Below are positions 1-9,620 of a stretch of DNA of 64,000 nucleotides, piece after piece (the first letter of the stretch is position 1; each line of letters opens with the position of its first letter). The notes under the pieces were generated by a model. That model did no database searches. It saw only the letters and a program-made list of their open reading frames with translations, and was not told the DNA's origin. Origin of the DNA: a virus; the IMG/VR virus record IMGVR_UViG_3300050821_003608, positions 1-64,000 of that record; one strand, given 5' to 3'. The position numbers and the translations under genes were made by a program.

Positions 1-3000
1 CGCCAGAGGGGTCCGAGCCAGGGTCCGCGATAGTGGAGGTGGCGTTCAGCATAGAGAGGGCACTGGATGTGTGATTCGGCCCCGCCCCAGTGGACTGAAT
101 CTGCATGTCGAAGTTGTAAGCTGGGGCGAGTATGTCAGACTTGAGAAGCTGTCCGGTGTTATTCCCTGAAGGCTGATTAACGAAGTAAATCTTCTGCGTC
201 GCGCTTGCTGCAAGTGAGGGGACGAGGAAGCTCACAATGGCGTAGCGTACCGAGCCGTCCGACCAGCGTTGCTTCACATCTGACTGAGTGAGAACGGTTG
301 AGCCATTGATAAGAGCCTGTGGGAATTGCGGGATGTCGCCTTGGGCGAAGGCTTGTGACACCGACAGTGGCGCACTCACGAGCGTCCCCGCGGAGGTATT
401 GGTCGCTCGCACGACCGGAGGCCGCTTCAGCTTCCAGCAGGTCGTGTTGATATTGGCGCAGAGCATGTACAGGTCATCTGGCGCGTCGTAGTGGAACTTG
501 TTGAACATTGGAGTCCCGCCGTTGAAGGATTCCGGGATGTCCGTGCCGATGACAGTCCCGTAGGACTCAGCGACGCAAGTCACAGTATTGGAAAGTTTAT
601 TGACGTTCACGATATATACTGTGCCGCCAGATCCCGGCCAGCCAACTAGTTCTTGTCGCAGCGTGTCGTAGGTCAACGCTGAGCCATTAATGGCGATAGG
701 CGAGCAGGAAGCGTCGAGTGATGGATGGTTGATAGAGGTGCATCCGGTAGAGATGTCGCACCAGAAGGAGCCGCCGGGGTTCGGGGCGTCGTTTGGCGTA
801 GACATAACCACGACAGCTTGGTTGAGTGTGTCCACACCGAGAGAGCCGTAGAGCGTAGCGTTGGTCGAGAGCGAGGCTGTCTTCGTCCAAGTGTTAGCCA
901 CGTCGTCGAACTTCGAGATAGAGGCGACGCCGTTTCCGTTGAAGCTCTCCCATACCCAGATGAGGCCAGACGAAAGGTCGGGAGCCGCCGAAGACATAAC
1001 GATGTTCTCGCTCGACGGCAAGCCAGCAGGAGTAATTTGTGCCCATGACGCCGAGCAGGTGGGAGCACAAGACTGCGAGATAGTAGTGGTGTCGAGCGAC
1101 CACATGTTAAACGATGCACAGCCATCGCCGAGCGTGTCCCCAGTGATACGCGCCCAGATGTAGAGACGATTTAGCCGGGGAGACTTGATGTTGAAGCCGT
1201 AGGTATGCCCGGACCCCGGAGCGGAAGCGTCGGGGGAGCCACAGGTCGCAGCAAAGGTCGTCGAGGGGTTGTTCAGTCGCAGTGCATTGTTGGTACGCGG
1301 GTTCAGTTCATAGCACTCGTTGCCCAGGTAGTCGCTGTGCCCACCGTTCGAGCAACCGAGCATACGCGGACCATTCGGGCCGGCAGAATCGAAGGCCAGG
1401 CTCGTCCAGGCATTCCATGCTCCCGCGCACTTGCCGCCAAAGGAGTAGGAAGTCCCTCCGAAGTTATTCGGAGGACATTGATCGCGTCCGTTTCCTTGTA
1501 CGGTCGTAGCAGTCGAGAACTTCGTCCACCCGAGCGTGGTCGAGGACGACACAGTGCCATTGTCTTGCAGATAGAGAATAGCGTCCCGCGCCGATCCCCA
1601 AGGTGGAGTGAAGGACTGCGTGGACGAGCCACCTTGGATGGTTGTTCCAGCCGTGTAGGCGCCATTCGCGGGGTCGAGCCATTGCACGAGGATGTTGTGG
1701 GCGGATTGGTTGGATAGGTTGACGGTGAAGGCTCCACCAGAGGGAGCGTAGACGATAAACTCAAAGCTAGCATTGGCATTGTTGGCTAGACAGTAGGTCG
1801 TGCTACATAGAGAAGTCGAGGCGGACATCGCCGCGAGGTTGAGCACGCGGGAGTTGACGAGATTGGCTGCGTAGCCGAAGTTGTCGCGGAAGTTGTCGTA
1901 CCGTGTGTCCACTCCGCCCGTACAGACTCCGTTGACGGGAGTGATGCAGTTGTTGCGGTTCGTCCAGTTGGGATTGGAAGCGCCCGCGAAGATAGCGTAT
2001 GGGTCCATGAACATGACCGACGCACCGCGAGTGACGTTCTCCCATAGGAAGTTGCGGTTCTGCTGGTTGGTTTCTTGCCACAGACCGAAGTAGGAATGGT
2101 CGGAGTCGTTCAGGATAGTCTTACAGGCGGGAGCGCCCGTTCCGCAGCCGCTTACCTGGACGACGTGATAGTTGCCAATGGAGGTCGCACCCAAGGGAGC
2201 GACCATGTTAGCGGCAGAGTTGTAGAGCGATGGGTCGTTCGGGGAGTTCACGTTCAGGGTCGGGTATAGGACTTGGTGCTGGAAGGGTTTCGTAGCCTCG
2301 TAGGACTGGATGACACTGATAACGTGGTTCTGCCAGAAGGTCGATCCCGTCGGCGCTTCTTCGCTAATTTCCCAAATGACGTTAGGGACATCGTTGAGCG
2401 TGTCGATTATCTTGCGGATGTAGGCGTCTTGGAAGGTGTTGATGGAATTGAGCGAGGTCATGGTCATCGAGCCTTCGCCCTGCGCACCCGAGGTGTAGCC
2501 ATCATCAACGGAGTTGATATTGTTGACTCCAGTGAAAGGGAAGCCATCTCCGGTAGGGGAGGAGTTCCCGCAACGATTTACAGTGAGGCCGAGTCCGTCG
2601 AATAGCTCGACGACGGCGTATAGACCAGAGCCGTAGAGTTGCAGCGCACGAGCCCGAGTACGATCAAAGTAGGATTGGTTGAAGGTCGATAGATCCCACT
2701 TGTTGCCGCCGTCGGATGCTCCGGTCGTGGCCGAGCGCGCCCATGGGAAGCCGGAGTCGGCGATACGCCACGTTCCGCCCGCCCCCCAGTTGCAGAATTG
2801 TGGAATGTCCTTGTGCCACAAGATTGTAGCGTTGTGGTTGTGCGACTTGAGGAAGGCGATATAGTTGGTGAAGTTGAACGCTGCGGGCGAGGCGGAGGTG
2901 TCTTGGTCTTGCAGGTCGTCCCATGTTTGCGAACCGAACAGAAGGATAGGGTGAGTTTGCGAAGGGACTGCTAGGAAGTTCGAGGCGGGCTGTGCGACTC

Positions 3001-3157
3001 CCGCCGAGGACAGTGCTCCTAGCGCACAGGTGGGATTACAGACCGCATTGACGGAAGCCTTTCCCGAGATGGTCGCGCCACCGGAGGCCGAGACGCTCTG
3101 TGCCCGAAGCAGGACAGGCCACAGTAAAAGTAGGAGCAGGAGAAGTCGTCGCGGCAT
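1..3157 (-). CDS. Glycosidase-like tail protein, N-terminal 1052 residues (runs off left edge)
   Basis: Reads leftward off the window. The start MPRRLLLLLLLLWPVLLRAQ looks like a Sec signal peptide. Residues about 45-370 resemble a TIM-barrel glycosidase of the DUF4038/apiosidase-like type, with a candidate acid in NVIWEISEEA near residue 264. Residues about 450-520 match the pattern of the putative collagen-binding domain that usually follows such barrels (CLANN...EFIVYAPSGG...WLDPANG). A Gly/Asn-rich, kelch-like stretch follows. From about residue 909 there is a domain with the phrase QRWSDGSVRYAIVSF, as in the N-terminal part of YetA/rhamnogalacturonan-lyase-like proteins. The ATG shares one base with the TGA of the gene before it. 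Likely a virion-associated or secreted polysaccharide-degrading enzyme. The specific reaction is not established. Confidence 0.75.
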   Translation of the reverse strand, partial: MPRRLLLLLLLLWPVLLRAQSVSASGGATISGKASVNAVCNPTCALGALSSAGVAQPASNFLAVPSQTHPILLFGSQTWDDLQDQDTSASPAAFNFTNYIAFLKSHNHNATILWHKDIPQFCNWGAGGTWRIADSGFPWARSATTGASDGGNKWDLSTFNQSYFDRTRARALQLYGSGLYAVVELFDGLGLTVNRCGNSSPTGDGFPFTGVNNINSVDDGYTSGAQGEGSMTMTSLNSINTFQDAYIRKIIDTLNDVPNVIWEISEEAPTGSTFWQNHVISVIQSYEATKPFQHQVLYPTLNVNSPNDPSLYNSAANMVAPLGATSIGNYHVVQVSGCGTGAPACKTILNDSDHSYFGLWQETNQQNRNFLWENVTRGASVMFMDPYAIFAGASNPNWTNRNNCITPVNGVCTGGVDTRYDNFRDNFGYAANLVNSRVLNLAAMSASTSLCSTTYCLANNANASFEFIVYAPSGGAFTVNLSNQSAHNILVQWLDPANGAYTAGTTIQGGSSTQSFTPPWGSARDAILYLQDNGTVSSSTTLGWTKFSTATTVQGNGRDQCPPNNFGGTSYSFGGKCAGAWNAWTSLAFDSAGPNGPRMLGCSNGGHSDYLGNECYELNPRTNNALRLNNPSTTFAATCGSPDASAPGSGHTYGFNIKSPRLNRLYIWARITGDTLGDGCASFNMWSLDTTTISQSCAPTCSASWAQITPAGLPSSENIVMSSAAPDLSSGLIWVWESFNGNGVASISKFDDVANTWTKTASLSTNATLYGSLGVDTLNQAVVVMSTPNDAPNPGGSFWCDISTGCTSINHPSLDASCSPIAINGSALTYDTLRQELVGWPGSGGTVYIVNVNKLSNTVTCVAESYGTVIGTDIPESFNGGTPMFNKFHYDAPDDLYMLCANINTTCWKLKRPPVVRATNTSAGTLVSAPLSVSQAFAQGDIPQFPQALINGSTVLTQSDVKQRWSDGSVRYAIVSFLVPSLAASATQKIYFVNQPSGNNTGQLLKSDILAPAYNFDMQIQSTGAGPNHTSSALSMLNATSTIADPGSDPSG

Positions 3158-3876
3158 CAGAGCACCACCGGAGGTTTCGACGGAGTGGCAGCACCGCCAG
3201 ACGGCTTGACCGCGAAAACCACCGCGCCCCATGAGTCTGAGCCGCTGAGAGTCATCGGGCCGTTCGTTGCAGTCGCAGTGGTTTGTACCCAGTCCTCCAT
3301 TCCGAGCTTGGACGGAGCCGCTGGGACTACCTCAAACATGGTGAAGTTGGTCCCGGCCGTGAAAGTCTCGGCTGCGTCCACCGATCCAGCCGCGATAATG
3401 AGTTCGTTGTTTGCTGCTGGGGTGATGGAATTGGACTGCGGGGACGCACTGGAGCCGGTGTTGGAGTTAGACGAGTCGATTGGTGAGGTAGTTGCGACGC
3501 CACTGTACTCAGCGATAGCGATACGGAGGGTGGTTGAGAGCGTGGTCGATACTGTGAGAGTGTCCGCCCCTCCTGCCGTGTTGTGCGCCTCGAAGCACTG
3601 GAGAAGTTCGCCGTTGCCCGTACCAGTTACTTGCACCGAGACGACAGAGTTCCAAGTGTTCGACTGTCCATCGGTGATGGATAGAGTAGTAGATTTATTC
3701 CCGGCACGCACGCAGGCGGACAGAAAGTTAGTCGCCGCAGTATTGCTGGAGAACGAAATGGTCGTAGAAGAGACGTTGGAGGTTTGATTGGTGTTGGCGT
3801 GCTGGACGCGGGAGATAGCCCCCTGCGCGGGGAGAGCACAGAGGAACAGGATTAAGGTGAGTAGGAGTCGTCGCAT
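3157..3876 (-). CDS. Signal-peptide fibre-like protein, 239 aa
   Basis: The start is set at MRRLLLTLILFLCALPAQGA, a clear signal peptide, because its ATG shares a base with the stop of the large fibre gene upstream (TGATG); a longer in-frame extension into that gene is spurious. The mature part is rich in Ser, Thr, Asn and Gly, with beta-strand patterns such as TSNVSSTTISFSS and GADTLTVSTTLS. The C-terminal phrase DSWGAVVFAVKP resembles jelly-roll or Ig-like domains seen in secreted bacterial proteins. It sits between the fibre and the glycosidase and is translationally coupled to both, so a fibre-tip, adhesion or accessory role is inferred. No enzymatic motif is seen. Confidence 0.75.
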   Translation of the reverse strand: MRRLLLTLILFLCALPAQGAISRVQHANTNQTSNVSSTTISFSSNTAATNFLSACVRAGNKSTTLSITDGQSNTWNSVVSVQVTGTGNGELLQCFEAHNTAGGADTLTVSTTLSTTLRIAIAEYSGVATTSPIDSSNSNTGSSASPQSNSITPAANNELIIAAGSVDAAETFTAGTNFTMFEVVPAAPSKLGMEDWVQTTATATNGPMTLSGSDSWGAVVFAVKPSGGAATPSKPPVVL

Positions 3877-6800
3877 CAGTTCGCCTGCACCGTCAAGAGT
3901 CTCGGGATGGTGATGCCCAAGCCATAGATTTCCACGTTCGTCGCGGTGTCGGTCGTGCGAGAGAGTTGAAGACGCAGGACGCCGCCAGCGATGCAGCCCG
4001 TCATGGTGATGGTCGAGAGCGTGGCATCCCATTGGCGGTTTGCGTTACCGTTCAGAGTGATGGTTGAAAGAGATTGCGCGGTGTTGAAGGCCACGTCGTC
4101 GGTGGTCGAGCCGTCTCCCTTAGAGCAAGCCGTCGCGATCTGCATGATGACCGTGTGGCCGTTGGTCGCGTCGGTCGAGGCCAGACGGAGGCGGACGTTT
4201 GGATTGGTCGCGGTGTCCCAATCGGCAGGGAGGCCGATAGACATTTGCGCCGTGTCGGACGCGCCCCATGTGAGGAAGCCCTCTTTGTTGTTCGTTCCGG
4301 CGCGGCAGGTCGCAGCGGGAGTCGCAGCGGTAGACCAGCCCGAGGCCGCAACAGCGTTCACACAGTCCGCCGCCGGGAAGTAGTGGTAGTCCGGGAAGTC
4401 GATATAGGCGGGAGGAGAGCCAGCCGTCAATATCTGCTTGCTAGTACCTGCCGCGAGAGATGCAGCGCCTTGACCACCACCTGACCCAATCACGACTTGG
4501 TTGTTGGTCAGAGCCGAGCCCGAAGTCACACAGGTAGCACAAGCAAGAGTTAGATTGGACGTAAGGGCTGCGCCACCAGTGATGGGGGAGGTCGTATTGA
4601 TAGTCAGCGTAGTCGAAGTTGCGACAATGGCACCTGTACCGATCGCAGCCAAGCTGCCCGTCGTGTCCATCTGGACGCCGTTTGCGGTCCCTACGGCAGT
4701 AGCCTTGAACGGTTTCAGTGTCGAGGACGCAGCGGTGTGCAAGAACATCAACGCGCCAGTCGAGGTGGACGCACCGTCCACGATCTCCCAAGCGTTGCGT
4801 GTCCCGGTCATCACGCCATGCGTGAAGAGAGAATTGTTCGTGCCCATCGAGAGCGAGAGGTCCGCGGCGGGATTTGAGAGCGACGACCACACGGTCGAGG
4901 CCGAGCCGGCACAGGAGCCCCATGAGGGGGTGCCACCCGATACGCTGATGGCACAGAGCGTACCCGCGCCGCCCGTGGCGGTCGAGACTAGCTTCGTGCC
5001 GTCGGAATAGATGAAGCCGTTCGTGTTGGCGAGGCCAGAGGATGCGTTCGTACCACCGTTCCCAAATGGAAGAGTTCCGGTCACGTCCGCAGTGAGGGAC
5101 ACAGCGGACCACGAGGGCGTCGTGCCTGAGTGTAGGAGTTGCGTCGCGGTTCCCGCAGCTAGACGCGTCCCGGATCCGCTTGTGCCGCCGTAGAGAATGT
5201 CTCCGGCCATGGTCAGGGGGGATAGATTGTTGAAGCAGGCAAGGGCAGTCGATGCACCGCAGCCGCCGTTGGTCACAGGGAGCGTCCCAGTCACGCCGCC
5301 GTTGGTGTTGTTGGAGTTGAGATTGATGGGCAGGATGTCCGCCGCGACTATCAAGCGGAAGGTCGGAGCCGCAGCTGCGCCGGAGGTGGGACCGACGAGG
5401 AAGGAGTTGGCGTTCTGCGAGCCGAACATGCCCCCAGTGATATTGCTGCACGTTGGAGATGTGTTGTCGTTGGCCGCAGTGACGACAGTGGTCGGGGAGC
5501 AGCCTCCTACGCCCGAGGCCGGGAGGAAGGACAACGTGGCTACGCTGGAGACGTTGCTGGCCCGCAGGAAGCCTGTCGCCGCGGAACCAGGGAGGACTAT
5601 GGCATAGGACGACGGGATGGATGTAGGAGAGTAGATTCGCGCCGAGTTCGTCCCCAGTGGAGGAGCGGAAGTCTGCGGCAGGTCGATGTAGGATGCGCCA
5701 GAACCGATGCCAGTGAAGGAAGTCCCGGTTACGTTGCCACTCACGTCTACCTTATAGACTGTGGTGCCGGAGGTATCCTTGTAGTTTTCAAAGTTCCCAG
5801 TCGGGCCGGAGTTGGTAAATCGCTGCTGGGTGAGAGTGTCAACTCCGTTCGATGGCTGAAGGATAGTGTGGCCGGACGTGGCCGAATAGGTCCAGTTCGC
5901 CGAGCCGGTGACGGCAGAGGAAGTGTTCCAGAAGGTTCCTTGTCCGGCAGAGCCAGTGCCGCCGACCGCGCCGGCTGCGCAGGAGTTCCACGTCGCCGTG
6001 GAACCGTTCGATACGAGACAGAGGCCGTTCGTGCCGATGCCGAGGCGTCCGGCCGTGTTTACACCCGTTCCGAGGATTAGGTCGCCGGTGGAAGTGACGG
6101 GCGAGAGTGCGTTGAACGCAGCGGAGGCGGTGACTTGGCCCGTGCCGCCATTGGCGATAGCGGTCGTACCCGTCGTGTCCGTTCCAAGATTGACAGCAGC
6201 ATAGGTCGGCGCTCCGGCGGCGTTGCCATGGAGCACGGTCGTCGTCGTGCCAGCGGGACCGATTTGCGTCGCCTGTCCGCCCGCGCCGAGGACGATTTGA
6301 TTGTTGGTCAGAGCGGCGGCGTTGGTCGTACAGGTCGGACAAGTGAGGTTCCCTGTCGTGGCCGAGAGCACAAGCGGCGCCGACGCGCCATCGGCGAACG
6401 TGCCCGAAGTGTTCGGGAGGGTGAGAGTCGGCGTCCCCGCAATCGCCTGTGGAGTGATAGTCACTGTGCCCGAAGTAGCACCAGCCATAGCTAATTGACC
6501 AGTAGTCGATGCCGCGACGCCGATAGTCAGAGTAGGCGAAACCCACGTAAGGTTCGCCGAGCCGCCAAACGACCCAGAGTTATTGAACTGGACTTGGGTG
6601 TTCGCGCCGCCAGGCGTGCCCGTGCCAGCGGAGCAGGCCGACCATGAGAGTTGCAGCGAGCCGTTTGAGGACAGACATTGCGTGCCGGAGGAGTCCGTCG
6701 TGGGGAACAGCCACACGAGATTGACGGTGGACGCTCCGCCAGTGAAGCCTGCGTAGTTCGTGCCGTTGGTGCTGAACCAGCGGATCGCCTTCCCGTTGGC

Positions 6801-8474
6801 GATAGACTGGTGATCGGTCCACGTCTGGGCGAGATTCAGTTCGGCCAGTGTGCCTGTGTTGTTCGGCAACGTGGCTGTACGCGTTGCGCTGAAGCTACCA
6901 CTCAGAGTCGCAGTGTTCCCTCCACCAGTGAGGTTGAACGCGGGAGACGTGAATCCCGTGCTGGATGTGACTTGCCCACCGAACAAGCTGGGCGTAGTGC
7001 CGTCTGTGGTAATCGCGAAGGCATGAGCACTGGCAGTCTGCGCGTCGATTTGGAGGGCAGAGGTTCGCGTCGTGCCAAGGTTCCTCTGGTCCTGCACCTG
7101 AAGACCATAAAGGTTGGTAGCCGTTTCGGTGGACGAGACTCCGCCAACTCGATTAAACGGAGAAGTGACTTGGAGGCCCACGCCCAACAACGCGCTGGAA
7201 GAAGGCTTGGTGAGGCTAACTTGTGCCTGCATCGCAATTAGCTCTTGTCCGGCGTTGGTGTCTAGAGGGTCGTCGCTGGCCACTGCCAGTACGCCAGTCG
7301 CGATGGGATTACCGGAGCCTAGCACGTCAACGAGAGACTGGATGCCTTGGTTTCCCAAGCCTGGATTGGTGCTGACCGCGGTCACGCTCAGGATGGAACC
7401 ACCCGATGCTGCGCCTAAGCTGGCCAAGGCCACGCTGTTCGTGAAACTCACTCCGCTGTCAGTGGATGAGAAGGAGAGAGCAGAATTGTTGCTCGTCGTA
7501 GACTGGAACAGAGTATCGCAGGTAGCTGTGCTGCCGAATCCGCATCCCGCCACGGCTGGAACAAATCCAGTAGCGGTCAGGTTCAGGTTAGGCAGCGTGA
7601 AGGTACGGTTCGCCGTCAGAGTCGCCGTGGACAAGGTGGACGCGAACCCGCTGTTGGACAGCTTTAAGCCACTTGAGGGGATGGTGATAGCCGTGCCGTT
7701 GTCGACGGCGATAGATGCGGCGAGAGCACCGGAGCCGTTGTTCTTCTGGAGAGAGTTGGCCGGTGGCGCAGGGTTGCCTCCCCCACCCGAGCCCGAGTTC
7801 GAGATGAGATTCCAGTTGGTCCCGTCGAACTTCCATGTGAGCGCGTTGGTCGCAAGCGCAAGCTGATTGAACGAGAAGCCTAGAGGGAGGATGAAGTTCG
7901 AGGGGAAGGCGAAGGGTCGAGAGCCGATCGCGTCTTCGATGAGCGTGAGCGAGAGGATGTTGCCGTTCGCTGGCGTGCCTGTGATAGTCGAGGAGGTCAC
8001 GTTCCCGGTGAGGGTCATCGTGTACGACACGTTGTTGGTGGCGTTGAACGCAGGGGTGGACGAGAAGGACAGGTTGGTGTTGGGCAAGGCGGCTTGCTGG
8101 TTCGCGGGGTCAGCGATGGAGATGTCGGAGTAGGTGACGGGGGAGGGGAAGCCCGCGCCAGAGAGCTGCACGTCGTAACGTCCGTTCGCGGCGTAGAACA
8201 GCCAGCGGCCGTTCGAGGTAGCAGTGAAGGGGTTGGACAGGGGCGTGCCAGAATTGTCCGAGAAGATGGTCGCCAGTCCCCCGCCATGGATGAAAATGGT
8301 CACGGTGCAAGCTGGGAAGGATTGCTGGACCTGCGTGGTCGAGGTCAGGCCCGAGGTCACGACGGGCTGCGCGCCGGACTCACACCAGCCTTGGATGTTC
8401 TGGTTCGCCTTCGCGAGAACGGGCGACAGCAGGAATAAAGTGAGAGGTAGAAGCAGTCGGAGTAGTTTTCTCAT
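3876..8474 (-). CDS. Large repetitive tail fibre/stalk protein, 1532 aa
   Basis: The start MRKLLRLLLPLTLFLLSPVL overlaps the stop of the adaptor-like gene as ATGA; the open frame continues about 540 bases upstream but only as an alternate frame of that gene. A signal-peptide-like N-terminus precedes a head domain (about residues 25-110) with FYAANGRYDVQLSG. The rest is a long Ser/Thr/Gly/Asn-rich stalk of imperfect modules, including repeated phrases like NLSPLTMAGDILYGG, VTGTLPFGNGGT and AIANGGTGQ, typical of trimeric phage fibres and stalks. The C-terminal 150 residues are less repetitive (FPAADCVNAVAASGW...) and may be the tip. Likely a host-binding fibre. The signal peptide is unexpected for a virion fibre. 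Confidence 0.85.
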   Translation of the reverse strand: MRKLLRLLLPLTLFLLSPVLAKANQNIQGWCESGAQPVVTSGLTSTTQVQQSFPACTVTIFIHGGGLATIFSDNSGTPLSNPFTATSNGRWLFYAANGRYDVQLSGAGFPSPVTYSDISIADPANQQAALPNTNLSFSSTPAFNATNNVSYTMTLTGNVTSSTITGTPANGNILSLTLIEDAIGSRPFAFPSNFILPLGFSFNQLALATNALTWKFDGTNWNLISNSGSGGGGNPAPPANSLQKNNGSGALAASIAVDNGTAITIPSSGLKLSNSGFASTLSTATLTANRTFTLPNLNLTATGFVPAVAGCGFGSTATCDTLFQSTTSNNSALSFSSTDSGVSFTNSVALASLGAASGGSILSVTAVSTNPGLGNQGIQSLVDVLGSGNPIATGVLAVASDDPLDTNAGQELIAMQAQVSLTKPSSSALLGVGLQVTSPFNRVGGVSSTETATNLYGLQVQDQRNLGTTRTSALQIDAQTASAHAFAITTDGTTPSLFGGQVTSSTGFTSPAFNLTGGGNTATLSGSFSATRTATLPNNTGTLAELNLAQTWTDHQSIANGKAIRWFSTNGTNYAGFTGGASTVNLVWLFPTTDSSGTQCLSSNGSLQLSWSACSAGTGTPGGANTQVQFNNSGSFGGSANLTWVSPTLTIGVAASTTGQLAMAGATSGTVTITPQAIAGTPTLTLPNTSGTFADGASAPLVLSATTGNLTCPTCTTNAAALTNNQIVLGAGGQATQIGPAGTTTTVLHGNAAGAPTYAAVNLGTDTTGTTAIANGGTGQVTASAAFNALSPVTSTGDLILGTGVNTAGRLGIGTNGLCLVSNGSTATWNSCAAGAVGGTGSAGQGTFWNTSSAVTGSANWTYSATSGHTILQPSNGVDTLTQQRFTNSGPTGNFENYKDTSGTTVYKVDVSGNVTGTSFTGIGSGASYIDLPQTSAPPLGTNSARIYSPTSIPSSYAIVLPGSAATGFLRASNVSSVATLSFLPASGVGGCSPTTVVTAANDNTSPTCSNITGGMFGSQNANSFLVGPTSGAAAAPTFRLIVAADILPINLNSNNTNGGVTGTLPVTNGGCGASTALACFNNLSPLTMAGDILYGGTSGSGTRLAAGTATQLLHSGTTPSWSAVSLTADVTGTLPFGNGGTNASSGLANTNGFIYSDGTKLVSTATGGAGTLCAISVSGGTPSWGSCAGSASTVWSSLSNPAADLSLSMGTNNSLFTHGVMTGTRNAWEIVDGASTSTGALMFLHTAASSTLKPFKATAVGTANGVQMDTTGSLAAIGTGAIVATSTTLTINTTSPITGGAALTSNLTLACATCVTSGSALTNNQVVIGSGGGQGAASLAAGTSKQILTAGSPPAYIDFPDYHYFPAADCVNAVAASGWSTAATPAATCRAGTNNKEGFLTWGASDTAQMSIGLPADWDTATNPNVRLRLASTDATNGHTVIMQIATACSKGDGSTTDDVAFNTAQSLSTITLNGNANRQWDATLSTITMTGCIAGGVLRLQLSRTTDTATNVEIYGLGITIPRLLTVQAN

Positions 8475-9466
8475 TGCGTCCCTATAGTGCTGGCCACGCC
8501 AGCGATGGTGTTGTAGAACGGATAGCCGAGGCCGCCGAATACGTTGTCGCGCACAGCAAACCAGTTGTCCACGAACTCGCGGTCCTGTTTGCGATAGAGC
8601 GAGAGGAGTTTGCCATAGCGCGTGGAGGTTTCGCCCATCAGGAACTTCCAGTCCGGGCCAGTCGAGCGCGGAGAGATGTCGCGGTTGGCCTCGGCCCACT
8701 CGTAAGCGTAGAACTTTGCTTTGGCGAGGAGAAGGTCTTCGTCGAGCGGTTGAGGGAGAGCATCGGATGGATTGATGAGGTCCGCTCCCATGCGAAGGCC
8801 ATAGCACTGATAGGTGAATGGCGAGACAGGCTGGCCCCACAGTTCGTAGAGAGGGTAGCCGAGAGTGGCCGAACCGACGCGCGTGTCGCGGTACGCAGCG
8901 ACGACACGAGTCGGGAACTGATATATAAGCCGCTGAGGGTCCTCGCGGTCGAGTTCCGAGCGTGTCTTGGTGAGGTCGAGGTTCAGGAACAGGAGAGGAT
9001 TGCGCACGGACAGCCAAGTGCGGTGGTCCTTAAACGGAGGAGCGTAGTAGAGTTGGTAGACTTGGTAGGCCGCTCCGGCAGCGGTGGGGTCGCCGAAGAT
9101 GCGGTCGAGAGTGACGATGCCGTTCGCCGCGAAACCGGGGTCTAGAGTTTGGATATTGTAGATGCCGCCCGAGCCGATGCGGAACTGGCGGAGCGTGAGC
9201 GGTGAGTAGATGTTGGCGATGACGGAAGCGAGGAGGGCCGCAATCGCGGTCGCGTCGAAAGTGATGGTCGCGAGTCCCTGCGTCGCGGTCACGGTCCCGA
9301 GGGTACACACAGGAGGGGTAATCCACGACGACTCGAAGAGGTTGAACGACCACAGATTCGACTCGCGGATGTCCCTCCAAGAGCGGTTGATGAGTGTCTT
9401 GGTGAAGGCGAATGGCAGCTTGGGGACGGAACCGCGAAGTTCCGCCATCATGTCCTGGAGGGCCAC
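8471..9466 (-). CDS. Head-tail adaptor-like virion protein, 331 aa
   Basis: GTG start overlapping the previous stop by one base; an internal ATG pair at residues 6-7 is an alternative start. The N-terminal helix (MMAELRGSVPKLPFAFTKTLINRSWRDI), a beta-rich middle and a helical C-terminus (ALPQPLDEDLLLAKAKFYAYEWAEANRD) follow the pattern of adaptor proteins that sit below the portal in short-tailed phages. The position between capsid genes and fibre fits this. The 648-residue protein at 57.4-59.4 kb is a second connector-like protein, so which one is the true adaptor is unresolved. No catalytic motif is visible. Confidence 0.6.
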   Translation of the reverse strand: MALQDMMAELRGSVPKLPFAFTKTLINRSWRDIRESNLWSFNLFESSWITPPVCTLGTVTATQGLATITFDATAIAALLASVIANIYSPLTLRQFRIGSGGIYNIQTLDPGFAANGIVTLDRIFGDPTAAGAAYQVYQLYYAPPFKDHRTWLSVRNPLLFLNLDLTKTRSELDREDPQRLIYQFPTRVVAAYRDTRVGSATLGYPLYELWGQPVSPFTYQCYGLRMGADLINPSDALPQPLDEDLLLAKAKFYAYEWAEANRDISPRSTGPDWKFLMGETSTRYGKLLSLYRKQDREFVDNWFAVRDNVFGGLGYPFYNTIAGVASTIGTQ

Positions 9467-9606
9467 TAGAGCCTCCCTGACTTTTTACCTTGCTTCTTGA
9501 GCGAACGTTTAGACTTGGGGCCAGCGAAGGTTATCGTGCGAGGATAGACTGGCGCTGCGGCGGCGCCGGGAGCCTTCGCGACAGGAGTGGATTTTCCGTA
9601 AGCCAC
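9466..9606 (-). CDS. Small basic protein, 46 aa
   Basis: GTG start eight bases after a perfect AGGAGG that itself spans the TAG stop of the preceding small gene. The sequence begins VAYGKSTPVAKAP and ends in a Lys/Arg-rich tail, SKRSLKKQGKKSGRL. Its stop shares a base with the GTG of the adaptor-like gene, so the three are coupled. The AYGK start recalls the 53-residue protein at 13.2 kb. Function unknown; a nucleic-acid- or capsid-associated basic peptide is possible. Confidence 0.6.
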   Translation of the reverse strand: MAYGKSTPVAKAPGAAAAPVYPRTITFAGPKSKRSLKKQGKKSGRL

Positions 9607-9620
9607 ACGCGCAATGCCTC

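Noticed and set aside
4441-5451. 336-codon open frame on the minus strand
   Set aside because: Shadow of the fibre gene, with Arg/His/Cys-rich content and no ribosome site.
8475-9017. 543-base N-terminal extension of the large fibre frame
   Set aside because: It lies wholly inside the adaptor-like gene in another frame, has Arg/Pro-rich content, and the ATGA-coupled signal peptide start is far better.
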